The notes under the pieces were generated by a model. It was not told where the DNA came from, searched no databases, and saw only the letters and a program-made list of their open reading frames with translations. Below, in pieces: positions 11,501-22,582 of a stretch of DNA of 64,000 nucleotides. Position 1 is the first letter of the stretch, and the number at the start of each line of letters is the position of its first letter. This stretch comes from Euphorbia lathyris (taxonomy: Eukaryota > Streptophyta > Magnoliopsida > Malpighiales > Euphorbiaceae): positions 25,313,001 to 25,377,000 of the forward strand of contig NC_088913.1 of assembly GCF_963576675.1 (NCBI RefSeq), written 5' to 3'. Position numbers and translations under genes: made by a program.

Positions 11501-12570
11501 AGCTGGAGTTTCTATCCCCCGCGGCTAACCATTTTTCTTTGCTTTTCTCACGAGCCAAGAGCTCCTGACGGTATAACTGAAGATCAAGCATTTTCTGTGC
11601 TTCAATCTCCAAGTCTCTCCTCTCCTCATTCAGCCCAATATTAGAAATAAGCTTCTGGATGTTTTCTAGTCCAAGCTTAGCTGCAGAGATGTTTGAGTCC
11701 ACTCTACCAAAGACTTCCCTGTTCCAAGTGCGCAGCTTCGGCTTGAGGGATTTTAACTTGTAGCAAAGAAGCTGCGCCGGAGGTAAAGAGATGTGTGAAT
11801 CCCGCCAATGATCGGCAATTAGCTTATTAATCGAATCAGCGGTGGTCCACATCTTGAAAAACGGAACCGGGGCTTCCTGGTATTACCTGTCGTGCAAGAC
11901 AAAAGAAGCGGGCAATGATCCGAGTGGTGCCGAGGCAAAACTGAGCAAGTGATTCTGTCCCAGGAATCCATGAAATCTTCATTTACAAGAACTCTGTCAA
12001 ATTTGCTTTCTACATTCTCAGCTCCCAACCTCCCATTAGTCCAGGTATACTGAGGCCCCGTGCTATCAACCTCCACCAAGCCATTGTTACTGATAAAGCA
12101 ACGGAAGTCTCTACAACTCACTTCAGATGGAGCCCTGCCAGTTTTCTCATGTGCCCCTGTAAGAGCATTAAAATCCCCCATTACTACTTTCTGATCGCAA
12201 GCTCTAATATTACCAACAGAATTCCACAGGCTTCGTCATCTGCCAAAAAAATTACTGCCATAAACAAAGGAGAATTGAAAAGAATGAGCGCCTGAGGAGC
12301 TGATAGTAATATGTTGTTCATGTTCCGCAATAACAGTGTAACGACTGAGGTAGCCTGTTCGACAGAAAACCCAGATAGAACTTACCGGATTACTGCAAAT
12401 TAGCTCTAGACCAAGCGATTGCCAAAAAAAAAGAAAGGAATCCTGTCGAAAGCCACCATAGGTTCAGAAAGACAAACCAGGTCAGGGAGATTAACATTAC
12501 AAATGAGCTTTAAAGCCCTCTGAGTTTCGCGGTTGCTGATCCCGCGACAGTTCCAGTACAGAACTATCAT
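8522..12570 (-). pseudogene. LINE ORF2: endonuclease, reverse transcriptase, RNase H
   Basis: Starts with MIVLYWNCRGISNRETQRAL at 12570, the usual opening of a plant L1 AP-endonuclease. A frameshift near 12430 (an A run) breaks it; MGDFNALTGAHEKTG at 12181 and HHSDHCPLLL near 11910 are the later endonuclease motifs. The frame changes again near 11330-11163. The longest open part (11163-8734, 809 codons) holds the polymerase: RPIAMGN, QFGFIHGRSI, DIKKAFDT, GVRQGDPLSP and the catalytic YADD near 10510. It then has a zf-RVT block (CEMCKSNVETTDHLFVVC) and RNase H with NTDGA and IESDSLYA. A last frame break at about 8735 separates the HIFREGNQAADRLASFGK block, which ends at a stop at 8522. At least four lesions, so inactive. 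Confidence 0.85.
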
Positions 12571-12806
12571 ATAAAATGGATTGGAGGTCTAATCCGCACT
12601 CTAGAGCGGGAGTCAGAAGATATACCAGAGGTTTTTGGTTTGTGTTTTTTCCTGTTAGTAATCCATTCCGTATTTCCAGAGCCAGGAACACCTGAACTGC
12701 AGGCAACATCATCTTTGTTCTGCGCGCTTCCCCCCGGACTGGTTTCTGTAGCCTGTAGGGTCCCTTTTTCAGAATCCGATTGTTCCTCTTCTTCACTGTA
12801 TTCTCC

Positions 12807-13896
12807 CTACTTTTTAGTTTCCTCCTGTTTTTCGTCAGCAGCAGGCTGATGTATTATCAATTGCAAAGGGTTAGACGGCTCCTCCTCATTCCCAGAATCA
12901 TCATGTTGTATCTGTTCCCTTTGCTGTTCCCCCTCATCATCTCTTTCATTTACTGTCTCCAAATTCCTTTTATCAGTTTTCAAAGGTGTATTACGGCCCT
13001 GCTCACCTTCTTGCGAGTTAACCGCTGCCTTTTGTGGTTTCTTCTGCTGGTATTGCGGACGTGTGGCATTCCGTCTACAAGTTGCCGATGTATGGCCAAT
13101 AGCCGAGCAAGTTCCGCATATAGCCGGTAAGTGCTCGTAATCCACATACACCCAGTGCTTTTGGTTATCTGTATCAACTCGAAGCTTTGTCTGAGTGTCC
13201 CGTGCAAAATCAACATCTACTAAAACCCTTGCATAATGACCAAATTTGCCCATTCATAGTATTATGATCAAAGCGAACCGGAGTTCCCACAACACGAGCA
13301 ATACTGGCAATAATCCTAGTGTCCCAAAATTCCCAGGGTAAGTTGTAAAAACGAACCCAGACTTGTGCGGAAGTAGATTTGTACGAGTCTGGGTTAAAAC
13401 CAGGGCTCCAAGGAGAGAACCTGATTACACCTGGTTTTAGCGAGAAAGGTCCTAACCCCCAAACAGATTGAATAGCATCCCTATTAGGCATAATAATTTG
13501 GTAGAATCCCCGTCCAAGGGAAATAAGACTCCAATCCATGTTCCGATTCCATACCTGATTCAGTTTTTGTTTCAGCTCTGCGTGCTTCCAAGGGCGATCC
13601 CCTTTGCTTAGCGTTAACTGGCCAATGACCGAGTGTTGAAAAGACTTAACCCATTCCTCGTAGATGGCCTGAGGAACTTTGATAGATTTGAAACCCCCTT
13701 CCTCTGATACCACAGGCTGAGATGGAGCTGGAATCCCTGTTGTTGCAATAGATTTTTTCAGGGCATTTGCGAAAGACATCGAAGGTTTCGTACCTCCATC
13801 TGAATCAGACGATACCAGTCGAGTGTAGGCGTGTCGATCGAATAAGTGAGCAATGGAGAAGGATGTGGCGTCATCCACGGCGTTGACGGCGGCCAT
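12807..13896 (-). pseudogene. LINE ORF1: DUF4283-type protein with zinc knuckle
   Basis: ORF1 begins with ATG at 13896 and runs 228 codons to about 13210. It shows the plant L1 ORF1 (DUF4283) pattern: LGRGFYQIIM, VWGLGPFSLKPG and VWVRFYNLPWEFWD. A one-base frame change at about 13250 moves the reading into the frame ending at 12807. That frame carries a CCHC knuckle, CGTCSAIGHTSATC, followed by a long acidic and glutamine-rich tail. The protein would bind the element's RNA. Because of the frameshift the knuckle is separated from the N-terminal domain. Confidence 0.8.
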
Positions 13897-13977
13897 GGTA
13901 GCGAGATTTGATAGCCTGCGCTAGGTCATCGGCGAAGAGCTTGTGAATCAAATGCAAATCCTAATGGATACTAGGAT

Positions 13978-15383
13978 TAAATATGCTAAAAACAATTTAT
14001 TATATCGCGCAACGCGCGGATACATTATATATATATCAGAATCTTGTGAACACATGGTGGTGGGGATGAGAATCCCATAAGATAGGTCATCGTAAATGAA
14101 GCAAATTTACTTTTAACGTTGGTATGTTTGACCAATATCACACATCATGAAAAAATTAGATATTTTGTTCTTGTGTTTTGCACTAATTGTATAAAAGAAG
14201 GAACATGTTACTAACTCTTTCCAATGTTTTTATATGCAAGTTCCTTCATATGCTTCGTAAAAGCAAGGATGAACATCATCTTTGTGTGTGACAATCTTGG
14301 AAGAACCTATTAGAAATTGATTTCCATAATTTCTTTTTATTATTATTATTATTATTATTATCTATTTATCCTAGTCAATAAATTCTTATTTGTATTTGTC
14401 CACGTCAATAGACCGAATCACTCTAACGATACGTGCCGCCTAAACTCGACGAAGATGTTAAATAAAGACTGAATACATAACAGAATCAATGATTAAAGGC
14501 TAAAAGTGGAAAAATAATTGATTATAACATATAAAGTTAATGGGTTAATAATGCTTTTTGTTTTGTTTTCATTCAATTATGATGATAATTATAACCATGT
14601 AAATTCAGGATCATATTCAAGTTTATTTATTAAGCTTAATGCATATTTATATGCTTAAACTTGATATGTTCTATCTAGTAGCAATTACGGATACACGGTT
14701 ATCAATATATAAAGGGATATGGTGCAAAAATGTCCCTAACATTTAAAGGAGCAAAATATCAACCAGAAAATCAGCAAACAACCAGTTTATATTCCTATCG
14801 TATCAACCAGAAAATCAGCAAAATATTTTATAGACAATAATTTTCAAACAACAAAAACCATTATTTTTAAAACAACAATATATTTCGTAGAACATCTCCA
14901 TGAGAGAAACCATTTGTCCGACGCAATCAACCCTAATCTTTCGATAGAATTCCATACTACTCTCACATTCTCCGAAACCTATCCCGGAAATCTCTGATCG
15001 TCTTCCTCTCTGTTCAATTTTGCTATTCATTCTCGATTTTCTGTTTCTGATTAACCAATCTCTACTAGATGGAAGTGAATTTCAGCAGCGATTGATTTTT
15101 TTTTTTGAAATGAAACCTGAGGATTTAGTATGAAGATAACTCGGTAGGAGCCACTCAGTGATTCAGATTTGTGATTCTTTATATTTCTCTGCTCCATTTG
15201 AAGGTATGAAGTTAACCCTATTTTCTGCTTCTTTCATGTGTAGTCTCTTAATTTTCTGTTTATCATCTACAAATTTTTTACTTATTTAACAAATTAATTT
15301 TTGTCGTTTAGAACTGTTTCTCTATATAGTCGTAATTCAGGTTGTCAATTATTTTCGATCAGAAAAAATTGAGCAAATTTTTG
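13978..15383. other. mostly repeat-derived, no convincing gene
   Basis: Holds a third partial copy of the noncoding unit (about 14090-14640, ending attcaattatgatgataatt), and a (att)n run at 14336-14363. At 14815-15030 on the minus strand there is a 71-codon frame starting MNSKIEQRGRRSEIS that I do not recognise; it runs into low-complexity sequence and diverges from the F-box fragment's upstream region. The 5' leader of the F-box fragment, with a possible intron (donor near 15203 in aaggtatgaag, acceptor near 15311 in gtcgtttag), is also here. Confidence 0.4.
14336..14363. repeat. (ATT)n microsatellite
   Basis: About nine att units in a row. Confidence 0.9.
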
Positions 15384-15683
15384 ATGCTTTACTTCAGGCC
15401 ATTCAGAATGCATTCAAGAGATGAGCTTTCAATTATAAGGAAGTGTAGATCCGAAACACAAAAACATCCATTGACAGAAGTTCATGATGATATCCTCTTT
15501 TTAATTCTTGAAAAGCTAGAATGGATAGATCGAATCCGCTCAAGCAGAGTTTGCAAAAAATGGTTACAACTGATTACTAAAATTCCTTATCAAGGTGAGT
15601 TTCCATGGTTATTTAGACATAGAATCATTGGGAGAGCTGGTTGGATATTTATAAAAGTTAAAAGGCATGAAATCACTTTGTAG
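15384..15683 (+). pseudogene. F-box protein, N-terminal part only
   Basis: A 99-codon frame from the ATG at 15384 (a second ATG is at 15408). Residues about 34-70 read LTEVHDDILFLILEKLEWID followed by RIRSSRVCKKWLQLI, a good F-box, the module that binds SKP1 in SCF ubiquitin ligases. F-box proteins normally carry a substrate domain of 200-350 residues after this (kelch, DUF295, FBA or LRR); here the frame stops 30 residues after the box and no such domain follows. The upstream leader may contain an intron. I infer a truncated gene, though a very short F-box-only protein cannot be excluded. Confidence 0.6.
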
Positions 15684-16226
15684 GTATATTAATAAAGATG
15701 GTCCTTATAAAAGAGGTTCTTCATATGCTCCAAGAATAGCCCACTTTTATAAAAGAGTTAGTTGATGTTTGACCACCACAAACATACAGCCACTGCTGTC
15801 CGGCCAGATGGTGTCCGGAATTTAATGAAAGCTAATGAAGAAATAGGAATTGAAGTCATGGTCATGGTTATTGAATAAGAAACTCTATAAACAAACTAGT
15901 AGCTTTACATTCATATATATAGGCTATCGGACATGAAAGTATAAATAACTAAACAATAAAACAATAAAACTTGAATGCAAATAATTTATTAGTTGTTATA
16001 TTTTTACTCAATACAATATTTAGTTTTCGTATTTCAATAATATACTATTTTAGTTCTTAATTTTTATTTTATTCAACAATTTAGTCTTTATAAACAAACC
16101 AAACTGTTAAATAACACAAAAATTCTATACTAAACACTATATTATTAAATTAATACGAGATTAAACAGTATGCTGTATAAAGATATAGAAATTATTAAAT
16201 TATTTATCCTAGGTAATTACTGAATC
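15684..16226. other. AT-rich spacer
   Basis: No gene seen. The stretch at about 15750-15830 (cacttttataaaagag then ttgaccaccacaaacatac) weakly resembles the copia LTR word set at 21270-21340 and may be an old piece of that LTR. The 3' UTR of the peptide gene at 16227-17121 would lie at the right end. Confidence 0.35.
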
Positions 16227-17121
16227 TTAACATCCAGGACATGGAGAATCCGTACTAGGACCGCAGTTCACCGGTGGAGCTCCTGGCAGGTTGCTCATTG
16301 TGGTTGTTACTATTGCTTGCTGGCATTCTATCAAGGTGAGAAAATGCATAATTAATTAGTAATTAATAACAATACTAAAAAAAAGAATATAAAAAATTCG
16401 TGTTCTATTTTGAAAAAAAAAAAAATCATATTTGCAAATATATTGATTATGAAAGGACAAATTTTAGTGAATTCAATTTCATTTTCCATCAAACTGGTGA
16501 AATTAATTTAGTGATTTGAAGGATTTTAATAGGATTTTAAGAATTTGATTTTATAAAATAATGCATTAAAGTTCTTTGACCTATCATTATCATTAAAGAA
16601 TTCAGTTCCTATAAAATTATTTGTGGCTACACTTTAATTTTTTTTTTTTATTATTATTGTTGTTATCTAATTTTTTTTGAAGAAATTATTGTTATCAATA
16701 TTGAACTATGCATTATGTAGTTTAAGTATCATCTGTTTTCATTTTTCGCAATTACTTTTTGTTTTTTTAAGTCTAAACAAGAAACAAAAAGTGTTTGTGG
16801 TGAAGCTCTTAATTTGTTGGTTGAGAGCTTGCTTATGACCGTTGAGGTCATGAGTTCGAATCACATCAAAGTGGGCTGAGTTATGGATTTTCTTTTATTT
16901 TTAATGTAATTTTCCTTTGTTTAATATAAGTGCTGGTTAAAAATTAGAATAATATGTGCAAACAATAAATTGAAAAGAACTAGCACTAAAAAAAATAACT
17001 AATGAGAGTAAAATGAAATACCAGTGAGTAATTGTCGAGCAAGTGCTGAAGAAGGTGAAGCCATCATTGCTGCCAACAAAAGGTAGAAAAATAGCAGAGA
17101 TATTCCCAGAAAGGCTTTCAT
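16227..17121 (-). CDS. small secreted cysteine-containing peptide, two exons (member 1)
   Basis: Exon 1 is 17022-17121 and exon 2 is 16227-16327; the intron (16328-17021) has a GT donor in CTG|GTATTT and an AG acceptor in TTGATAG|AATGCC. The spliced frame is exactly 66 codons plus stop. Residues 1-28 form a signal peptide (MKAFLGISLLFF, then a hydrophobic core, ending SSALA). The mature part is about 37 residues with four cysteines: one at the splice joint, then GAPPVNC, and a closing SPCPGC. A TATA box (TATAAATAG) is 39 bp upstream of the ATG. The intron contains a SINE. A second gene of the same design is at 31876-32615. I do not recognise the family; a secreted signalling or antimicrobial peptide is an inference from size, signal peptide and cysteines. 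No frame defects. Confidence 0.7.
16797..16940 (+). mobile_element. tRNA-derived SINE in the intron of the peptide gene
   Basis: Shows a box A-like word (tgttggttgagagc, about 16815-16828) and a very good box B (gagttcgaatc, 16852-16862) with the usual spacing of a Pol III internal promoter, followed by a T/A-rich tail. It lies in the intron of the minus-strand gene, in the opposite orientation. The exact ends and any target duplication could not be fixed. Confidence 0.65.
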
Positions 17122-17159
17122 TTTGAAATTATGTGTTAGCCTATCTTTCTTAATTCTAA

Positions 17160-17168
17160 CTATTTATA
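17160..17168 (-). promoter_or_regulatory. TATA box of small peptide gene 1
   Basis: TATAAATAG on the minus strand, 39 bp before the start codon at 17121, which would give a leader of only some 10-15 bases. The same nine-base word precedes the second gene of this design. Confidence 0.6.
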
Positions 17169-17842
17169 CAAATTGATTAATTGAATGGTTTCATTTCCAG
17201 GAAATTGCAGTACAGCTCCCTCTCTTTCTTCTAACACCAGCTGATTTATTTTAGTGAATTCAATGCATTACTTGGAATAAGTCTAATTTCAGATATTTAT
17301 TAGTTTGATTTTAAAGAATCCACATAATGCTCTTCACCTGTACATATATATATCATTATCATTATTATGTCACAGTTTTTAATTTTATTTTAGGGTATAG
17401 TCACTAATTACCTAATCACGACTAATTTTTATTGACACCATTGAAATACTTTGGTGGAAAAAAGTATTTTTATCTAAAATTCTATGCTTTATTTATCTAA
17501 TTGTTTTTCTTTGCATATTTTCTCATTCCATTTTTCTCTTGCTTTCTTTTTGTTGACACCGTTAATTGATCACAAGACTCATGAACTTAGCATAAAAAGT
17601 TGATTGGCTCCTTCAATTTGTAAAATGTCTAGAACTTTCTTTACGTGGTCTATTGACAATCTAAATTTGTTTAAATAGACATAAGCACATCATGCAGTAC
17701 AACAAAAACAGTGCTTAGGGACCGTATTTTCTATCTGTATCCGGTCCTAAACTCGTGTTAGTGATCGAATTTCATGATTTAGCGACTGAATTAATTTGGT
17801 CCGTAACTCCCAAGCCAGTAACCATTTACCAACTATTTTTGA
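17169..17842. other. AT-rich spacer, upstream of peptide gene 1
   Basis: Distal promoter side of the minus-strand peptide gene. A short AT-rich and ATT-repeat area near 17345-17370. No coding sequence recognised. Confidence 0.35.
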
Positions 17843-18104
17843 GGTCACAAAATTAGAAACCAATACCCAATATTATTGTCCCAATATCCAGGAGATTTTT
17901 ACAGCAATTAACTTGTCAGGAAACATGTTTGAAGGAGAAATTTCGGAAGTGATTGGAAGCCTTACACAACTTCAATTACTCAATCTTTTCAACAACATTC
18001 TCACAGTTCATATTCCTTCGTCCTTGGTGAATTTGAAAAATCTCGATGCTTTGGATCTTTCGCTAAACAAACTGTCAAGAGAAATCCATTTAAGCAAGAC
18101 ATAG
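17843..18104 (+). pseudogene. receptor-like protein (RLP) C-terminal LRR fragment
   Basis: About 85 codons that match the region just before the membrane anchor of the RLP at 59.1-62.0 kb: IQEIFTAINLSGNMFEGEI, then SLTQLQLLNL and LKNLDALDLSLNKL. At the DNA level the two runs are close to identical for some 200 bp, with scattered changes. Conserved LRR residues are altered here (SNN to FNN, TGH to TVH, LSGEIP to LSREIH), and the frame stops where the last repeat should be. No signal peptide or N-terminal LRRs lie upstream. It is a dispersed fragment, not a gene. Confidence 0.8.
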
Positions 18105-18814
18105 GAATAGTTATGATTTTATGAAATGAGAAGAGATTATTCAGTTCATAAAAGGATAATTGTATCACATAATCCACTTGTTTTGTTTTTAATTCTTAAT
18201 TCTAATTCACTACAATAGGTCGAGGAATTAGGATTATCTATCTAAAAACATCCAAGTTATTTAATCATGGATCAAGAGATTGGATTAAAGACTCTTATCT
18301 GATACAACTGCATTAAGTTTGGAAAGTGTTTTCAGGTTTAAACTTATAAAATATGTATGTATTCTTGAGCTATGCACGTAACAGAAACTCAGGAAATATA
18401 ATTTTATTTTCACTCTTCGAAACAAAACTATTTTCAAATCAAATTATTTATTCTCTATAACCAAGAGAAAACGAATTTATAAATTAAATCCATTATAGTA
18501 GTTAATCAACATTCTTTATGGGAACGATATCTTATTATTACTACAAGCGGAACCGTGCATTTACGGAATTCGCCTAACAAGACTTCGTAGTGATAGAATC
18601 ACATAATATGGTTCTAGCATGTTTATTGACTTTTATAAATCACATGGTATTATACATGAAACTATACTGCACATTATTCACTAGAAATGAATGAAAGGCT
18701 GAAAGAAAGATAGGATACCGACCGAATCTGTAGTAGCTATTATGCTTAGTTCAGGTGTTGCCTCACACTACTGAGTAGAAATTTAATTGACTATTTGCTA
18801 TATGCTAAATAGGG
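18105..18814. other. spacer, no gene recognised
   Basis: AT-rich, no ORF of note and no clear repeat ends. Confidence 0.35.
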
Positions 18815-20632
18815 TCCCTAAGTCAAAAAGGCAAATATCTTCTTATGAGATTTTGAAAAATAAAACACCTCATCTGTCATATTTTTAGAACTTAGAGTTG
18901 TTTGGCTTATGTTAGGATTCATGAACCTAAGAGGGTTAAACTTGCTAGTAGGGCTTATGAATGTGTGTTTATTGGGTATGTTGTGAATAGAAAAACATAT
19001 TGGTTTTATTATTTGAATGCACATGTTATTCTGGAATCAAATGATGCTAACTTTTATGTAGATGGATTTCCTTTTAAATTGAGAAATAGTTAGGGTGCAT
19101 CATCTAGTAACATGCCTGCTGTTAGGCCTATAATGCAAAAGAAGGGTGAAGAATCTAAGCCTAGGAGAAGTAAAAGACCTAAAGTATCCATAGACTTTGA
19201 TTTTAACTTTTATGCATTGACAATAGAAGAGGATCCACTTACACTTCATGAAGCACTAACCTTCTTAGATGCTTATTTATGGCAAGAAGCCATCAATAAT
19301 GAAATGGACTCACTAGAGTCAAACAAAACTTGGCACTTATTAGACTTACCACCAGGTTGCAAACTAATAGGTTGTAAATGGATCCTCAAAAATAAACTGA
19401 AACCTGACAGTTCAATTGATAAGTATAAGGCTCGTCTTGTAGCTAAAGGCTTTATACAAAGAGAAAATGTAGATTTTTGGACACATTTTTACCCGTTATT
19501 AGAATTACATCAATTCGTGTTTTGATTGCTATTGCTTCTATACACAATCTTGTGGTGCACCAAATAGATGTTAAAACTGCGTTTTTGAATGATGAATTAG
19601 AAGAAGAGGTCTATATGGATCAACCTGAGCATTTTATAAATTTTTATCAAGCCAATAAGGTATGTAAGTTAGATAAGTCCTTATACGTCCTACAACAAGC
19701 ACCTAACAAATGACATGAAAAATTTTATAATCTGATTATTTCAAATGGCTTTAAAGTGAATGAAAATGATAAATGCATCTACTACAAATATGAAAATGGT
19801 GTTTGCACCCTTATATGCTTATATGTTGATGACTTGCTTATTTTTGGATCTAATATTCATGTTGTGAATTCTATAAAGTTTATGCTATGTGAAAACTTTG
19901 ACATGAAAGATCTAGGACAAGCAAATGTCATTCTTGACATCAAGATAACAAGGTCTGAAAATGGAATTACTTTAAATCAATCTCACTATATCAAGAAATT
20001 TCTAAAGAAATATGACTACTTTGAATGTAAACCTGCATGCACACCTTACGACCCTATAATAGACCTAGTGTGGAGCATTAGAATGCTATAGAAAGGGTCA
20101 TGAGATACCTTAAAAGAACCATGAAACTTGGATTACACATTATCAAAGGTTTCCAGCAATCCTTGAAGGATATAGTGATGCTGACTGGAATACCCTGTCA
20201 AACGATTCCAAGGTACTAGTGGTTATATTTTCAATATACCTGGTGGTGTTGTTTCATGGAAGTCCAAGAAACTGAATATTCTAACTCAATCAACTATGGA
20301 ATCAGAACTTATTGCACTAGTTGTGGCTAGTGAAGAAGGACGTTCGTTAAGAAGTCTGTTAGCTGAGATTCCATTATGGGAAAAACTGATTCGAACAGTA
20401 TTGATCCAATGCGACAGTACCGCAGCTATTGCTAAGATTCAGAACCCTTATTACAACTATAAGAAACGACAGATACGTCGTAAGCACAACACTGTTAGAG
20501 CGCCACTCACTAAAGGAGCTATTACAGTGGATCACATACACTCATAAGAGAATTTAACCGATCCTTTGACGAAAGAATTAGCTAGAGAGAAAGTCCAAAA
20601 TACGGCAAAGAGTATGAGACTTATGCCCTTAT
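18815..20632 (+). pseudogene. copia A polyprotein: integrase end, reverse transcriptase, RNase H
   Basis: The integrase C-terminal core (YVRIHEPKRVKL, ECVFIGYV) is followed by reverse transcriptase landmarks: WILKNKLKPDSSIDKYKARL, LVAKGF, then after a frameshift near 19480 VHQIDVKTAFLN, and LICLYVDDLLIFGSN (catalytic YVDD near 19825). RNase H has SELIALVVASEEG and the end CDSTAAI...RRKHN. Breaks include stops near 19094 and 19711, frameshifts near 19480 and 20060-20290, and a lost RNase H start. Not functional. Confidence 0.85.
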
Positions 20633-21230
20633 AATGATGAGTTACACATAATGGTAACCCAACTTATAGACTATAGATCCCAAGAAATAGATTTAATGGG
20701 TAACAACAAATTGCGATGTAATATGAGTTAGATCATGCATTGAAGGGATGTTAGGTTGAGATAATAGAAACTATTAATGAAGTTTATACTCCACTTTGAG
20801 TGAAATACATAGCTATATGAGTACTTTTGATAGACTCGCATGTATGTATGTGAAAGGGAGGCCGCTTCCTATGAGTTTAGGACAAAACTTTAGAGCATTC
20901 ATTATACTGGGATAGATGTGTATAGCCATAAACACATGGGCTACTAGAACTGCACTCAAAGGTTATGGCGTGATACAATCTTCAAGATAGAGTTCACGAC
21001 TATGAGTCACTCTAGTAAAATCTGAATTATACTCACTACGCAAAGGTTCAAATCGAAAGATACATTTGTTTATGTCTGACCTTATGTAACTGTTCAGTAA
21101 ACGTTTTTTTTTTAATTGTAATGGAGGATTATTGTACTAGGCCACTTGACATCAATTTGAATTATGAAAAAATAGGCTCAAACCTTTGTGAAAGAGAGTT
21201 AGAAGAGTCGTTTAGAAACCATTAGGTGGA
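20633..21230 (+). other. 3' noncoding region of copia A
   Basis: About 600 bp between the polyprotein end and the purine tract. It has no gene. Some copia lineages carry such an extended 3' untranslated region. Confidence 0.45.
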
Positions 21231-22140
21231 GATATTCATAAAGGGGGTCCTCACACACTTAGGTATACAGTACTCCATTTTTGTGAAAGGGTGAGGACAT
21301 ACCTCATGCTTGACCACCACACACGCGCGCCGTCGCCGTCAATCCGATCCGAGCCGGGTTTGGTTGGTATAGACTCCATTTTTTATTTTTTTAAATAATA
21401 ATATTTTTTATTATTTTTTTTTAATAAATTCGGAATTGGTTTCTTAATTAATTAAATACTTTTTTCTTAACTTCTTTTTTTATGGGATCTTTTCTGAACT
21501 AGTCTTTCTGAACCTTGCCCACTTCCCTGATTTCTCTCCCTCTTTTTTCTCCACGAAATCATAGCGTAGTAGCTTTTTTTTCCTTATATAAATACCTGTT
21601 GAGACTGCCATTCCAAAACACAAATTTACAACAATAATTTCCTCTGAGCAAATTTCGAAACCGGACATTTAAAGACTGTAGATAGAAATAAGTTTGTACA
21701 GTGCAAATTTCGAAACCAGGCATTCAAATGTCAGAACCGGTCCTGACCTTAGTTAACGGTTTCCGATAACTCTCGAGGGAAATGGAAGTATAACCTCGTG
21801 CCAGGAGGATGAGCTAACCTCCTGGGCGTTATCAATGATGCAAGTTCTTTATTGAGTGTTGTGTCTCGTGCATGCATTTGATGATTGCAGCCACAAAATA
21901 ATCATCATGGTTGTTTTCTCATTGGTCGTTCAGCCGTCTTCGTTGAATCAAAGCCATGAAAATCAACAAGATAAACGTGAATTAAAGAGGCTCTTAACAT
22001 AACTTTTCGTTGATTTATGGAGATGACTGGACCAATAAATTTGGTGGTAGTATTTCAGTCACATAGTTTGATTTCTGAAATCTTCTTGCCAAAACTTGAC
22101 CATTCTTGATTTGTTTCAATTTTGATTTTTAATTATTAAT
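21231..22140 (+). repeat. copia A 3' LTR (approximate)
   Basis: Starts after the purine tract. The first ~130 bp (ctcacacacttagg through the gaccaccacac and cgccgtcgccg words) and a block at 22005-22140 (gactggaccaataaatttgg, cacatagtttgatttctgaa) recur in the same order at 54412-55376. The DNA between the two blocks does not align well, so one or both copies carry other insertions or heavy decay. Confidence 0.5.
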
Positions 22141-22338
22141 GGTCGCCCACATTTCTTTTTTCAACGTGTTTGTTATGCAAGAGACAGTGACGGAGCCAGG
22201 ACCTATAGGTCGGAAGGGCTAGACCGCAGACAAAAAAAAAATATTAAATGCTATGGGATGGGCTAGATGTTGCGAGACCGACCCATATTATTTTTATAAG
22301 TCTCAAGAAATCCTAAATTAGACTCTAGATTAATTATA

Positions 22339-22582
22339 GGAATAGGGTACCAAAATAGGCCTATGGTTTTTTTGGAGAAGTATCAATTTAGGTTCCACGT
22401 AAAAAATAACACTAATATAGGCTTAACGTTTAAAAAAATGTATCAATTTAGGCCTTGATAACGAAATGAGACACGTCATTGATACTTTTTTAAACGTTAA
22501 GATTATTTTGGTACTATTTTGTACGTGAAGCCTAAATTGATACTTCCCCAAAAATCATAAGCCTATTTTGATACCTTATCCC
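22339..22582. mobile_element. hairpin MITE, 244 bp
   Basis: The ends read inward GGAATAGGGTACCAAAATAG and GGGATAAGGTATCAAAATAG, and the arms stay similar for about 110 bp, so most of the element is one long inverted repeat. Flanks are ttaattata (22330-22338) and ttaattgta (22583-22591), a 9-bp target duplication with one mismatch. The size of the duplication points to a Mutator-type origin. Confidence 0.75.

Larger units (their letters stand above)
8365..13958 (-). mobile_element. near-full-length L1 LINE with RNase H domain
   Basis: A 5.6-kb element on the minus strand. It is bounded by the direct repeat tcctaatggatactaggat at 8346-8364 and 13959-13977 (19 bp), with a short T run (minus-strand A tail) at the left end. 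The order from right to left is ORF1 (13896-12807), a spacer, then ORF2 (12570-8522) with endonuclease, reverse transcriptase, zf-RVT and RNase H parts. The 5' UTR before the ORF1 start is only about 60 bp, so a little of the 5' end may be missing. Several frame breaks show the copy is dead, but domain content is complete. Confidence 0.9.
18815..22140 (+). mobile_element. Ty1/copia element A, 5'-truncated, with 3' region and LTR
   Basis: Begins inside the integrase end and runs through reverse transcriptase and RNase H to about 20632. A long 3' noncoding part (20633-21230), a purine tract near 21221-21232 (attaggtggagata), and then an LTR-like stretch follow. The LTR-like stretch shares two blocks with 54412-55376: the start (cacacacttagg..., ...gaccaccacacac) and a block near 22005-22140. 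No 5' LTR, gag or protease is present on the left, so the element is a 3' remnant. Confidence 0.65.

Noticed and set aside
12780..13130. Phe/Leu-rich plus-strand frame that looks like a membrane protein
   Set aside because: Antisense shadow of the LINE ORF1 tail; its hydrophobicity comes from the Glu/Gln-rich sense strand.
14815..15030. 71-codon minus-strand frame as a possible host gene
   Set aside because: Not recognised, ends in Lys/Asn/Phe-rich low-complexity codons; kept only as a note in the spacer entry.
16797..16880. Possible functional tRNA gene
   Set aside because: Has boxes A and B but no cloverleaf acceptor stem; fits a tRNA-derived SINE.
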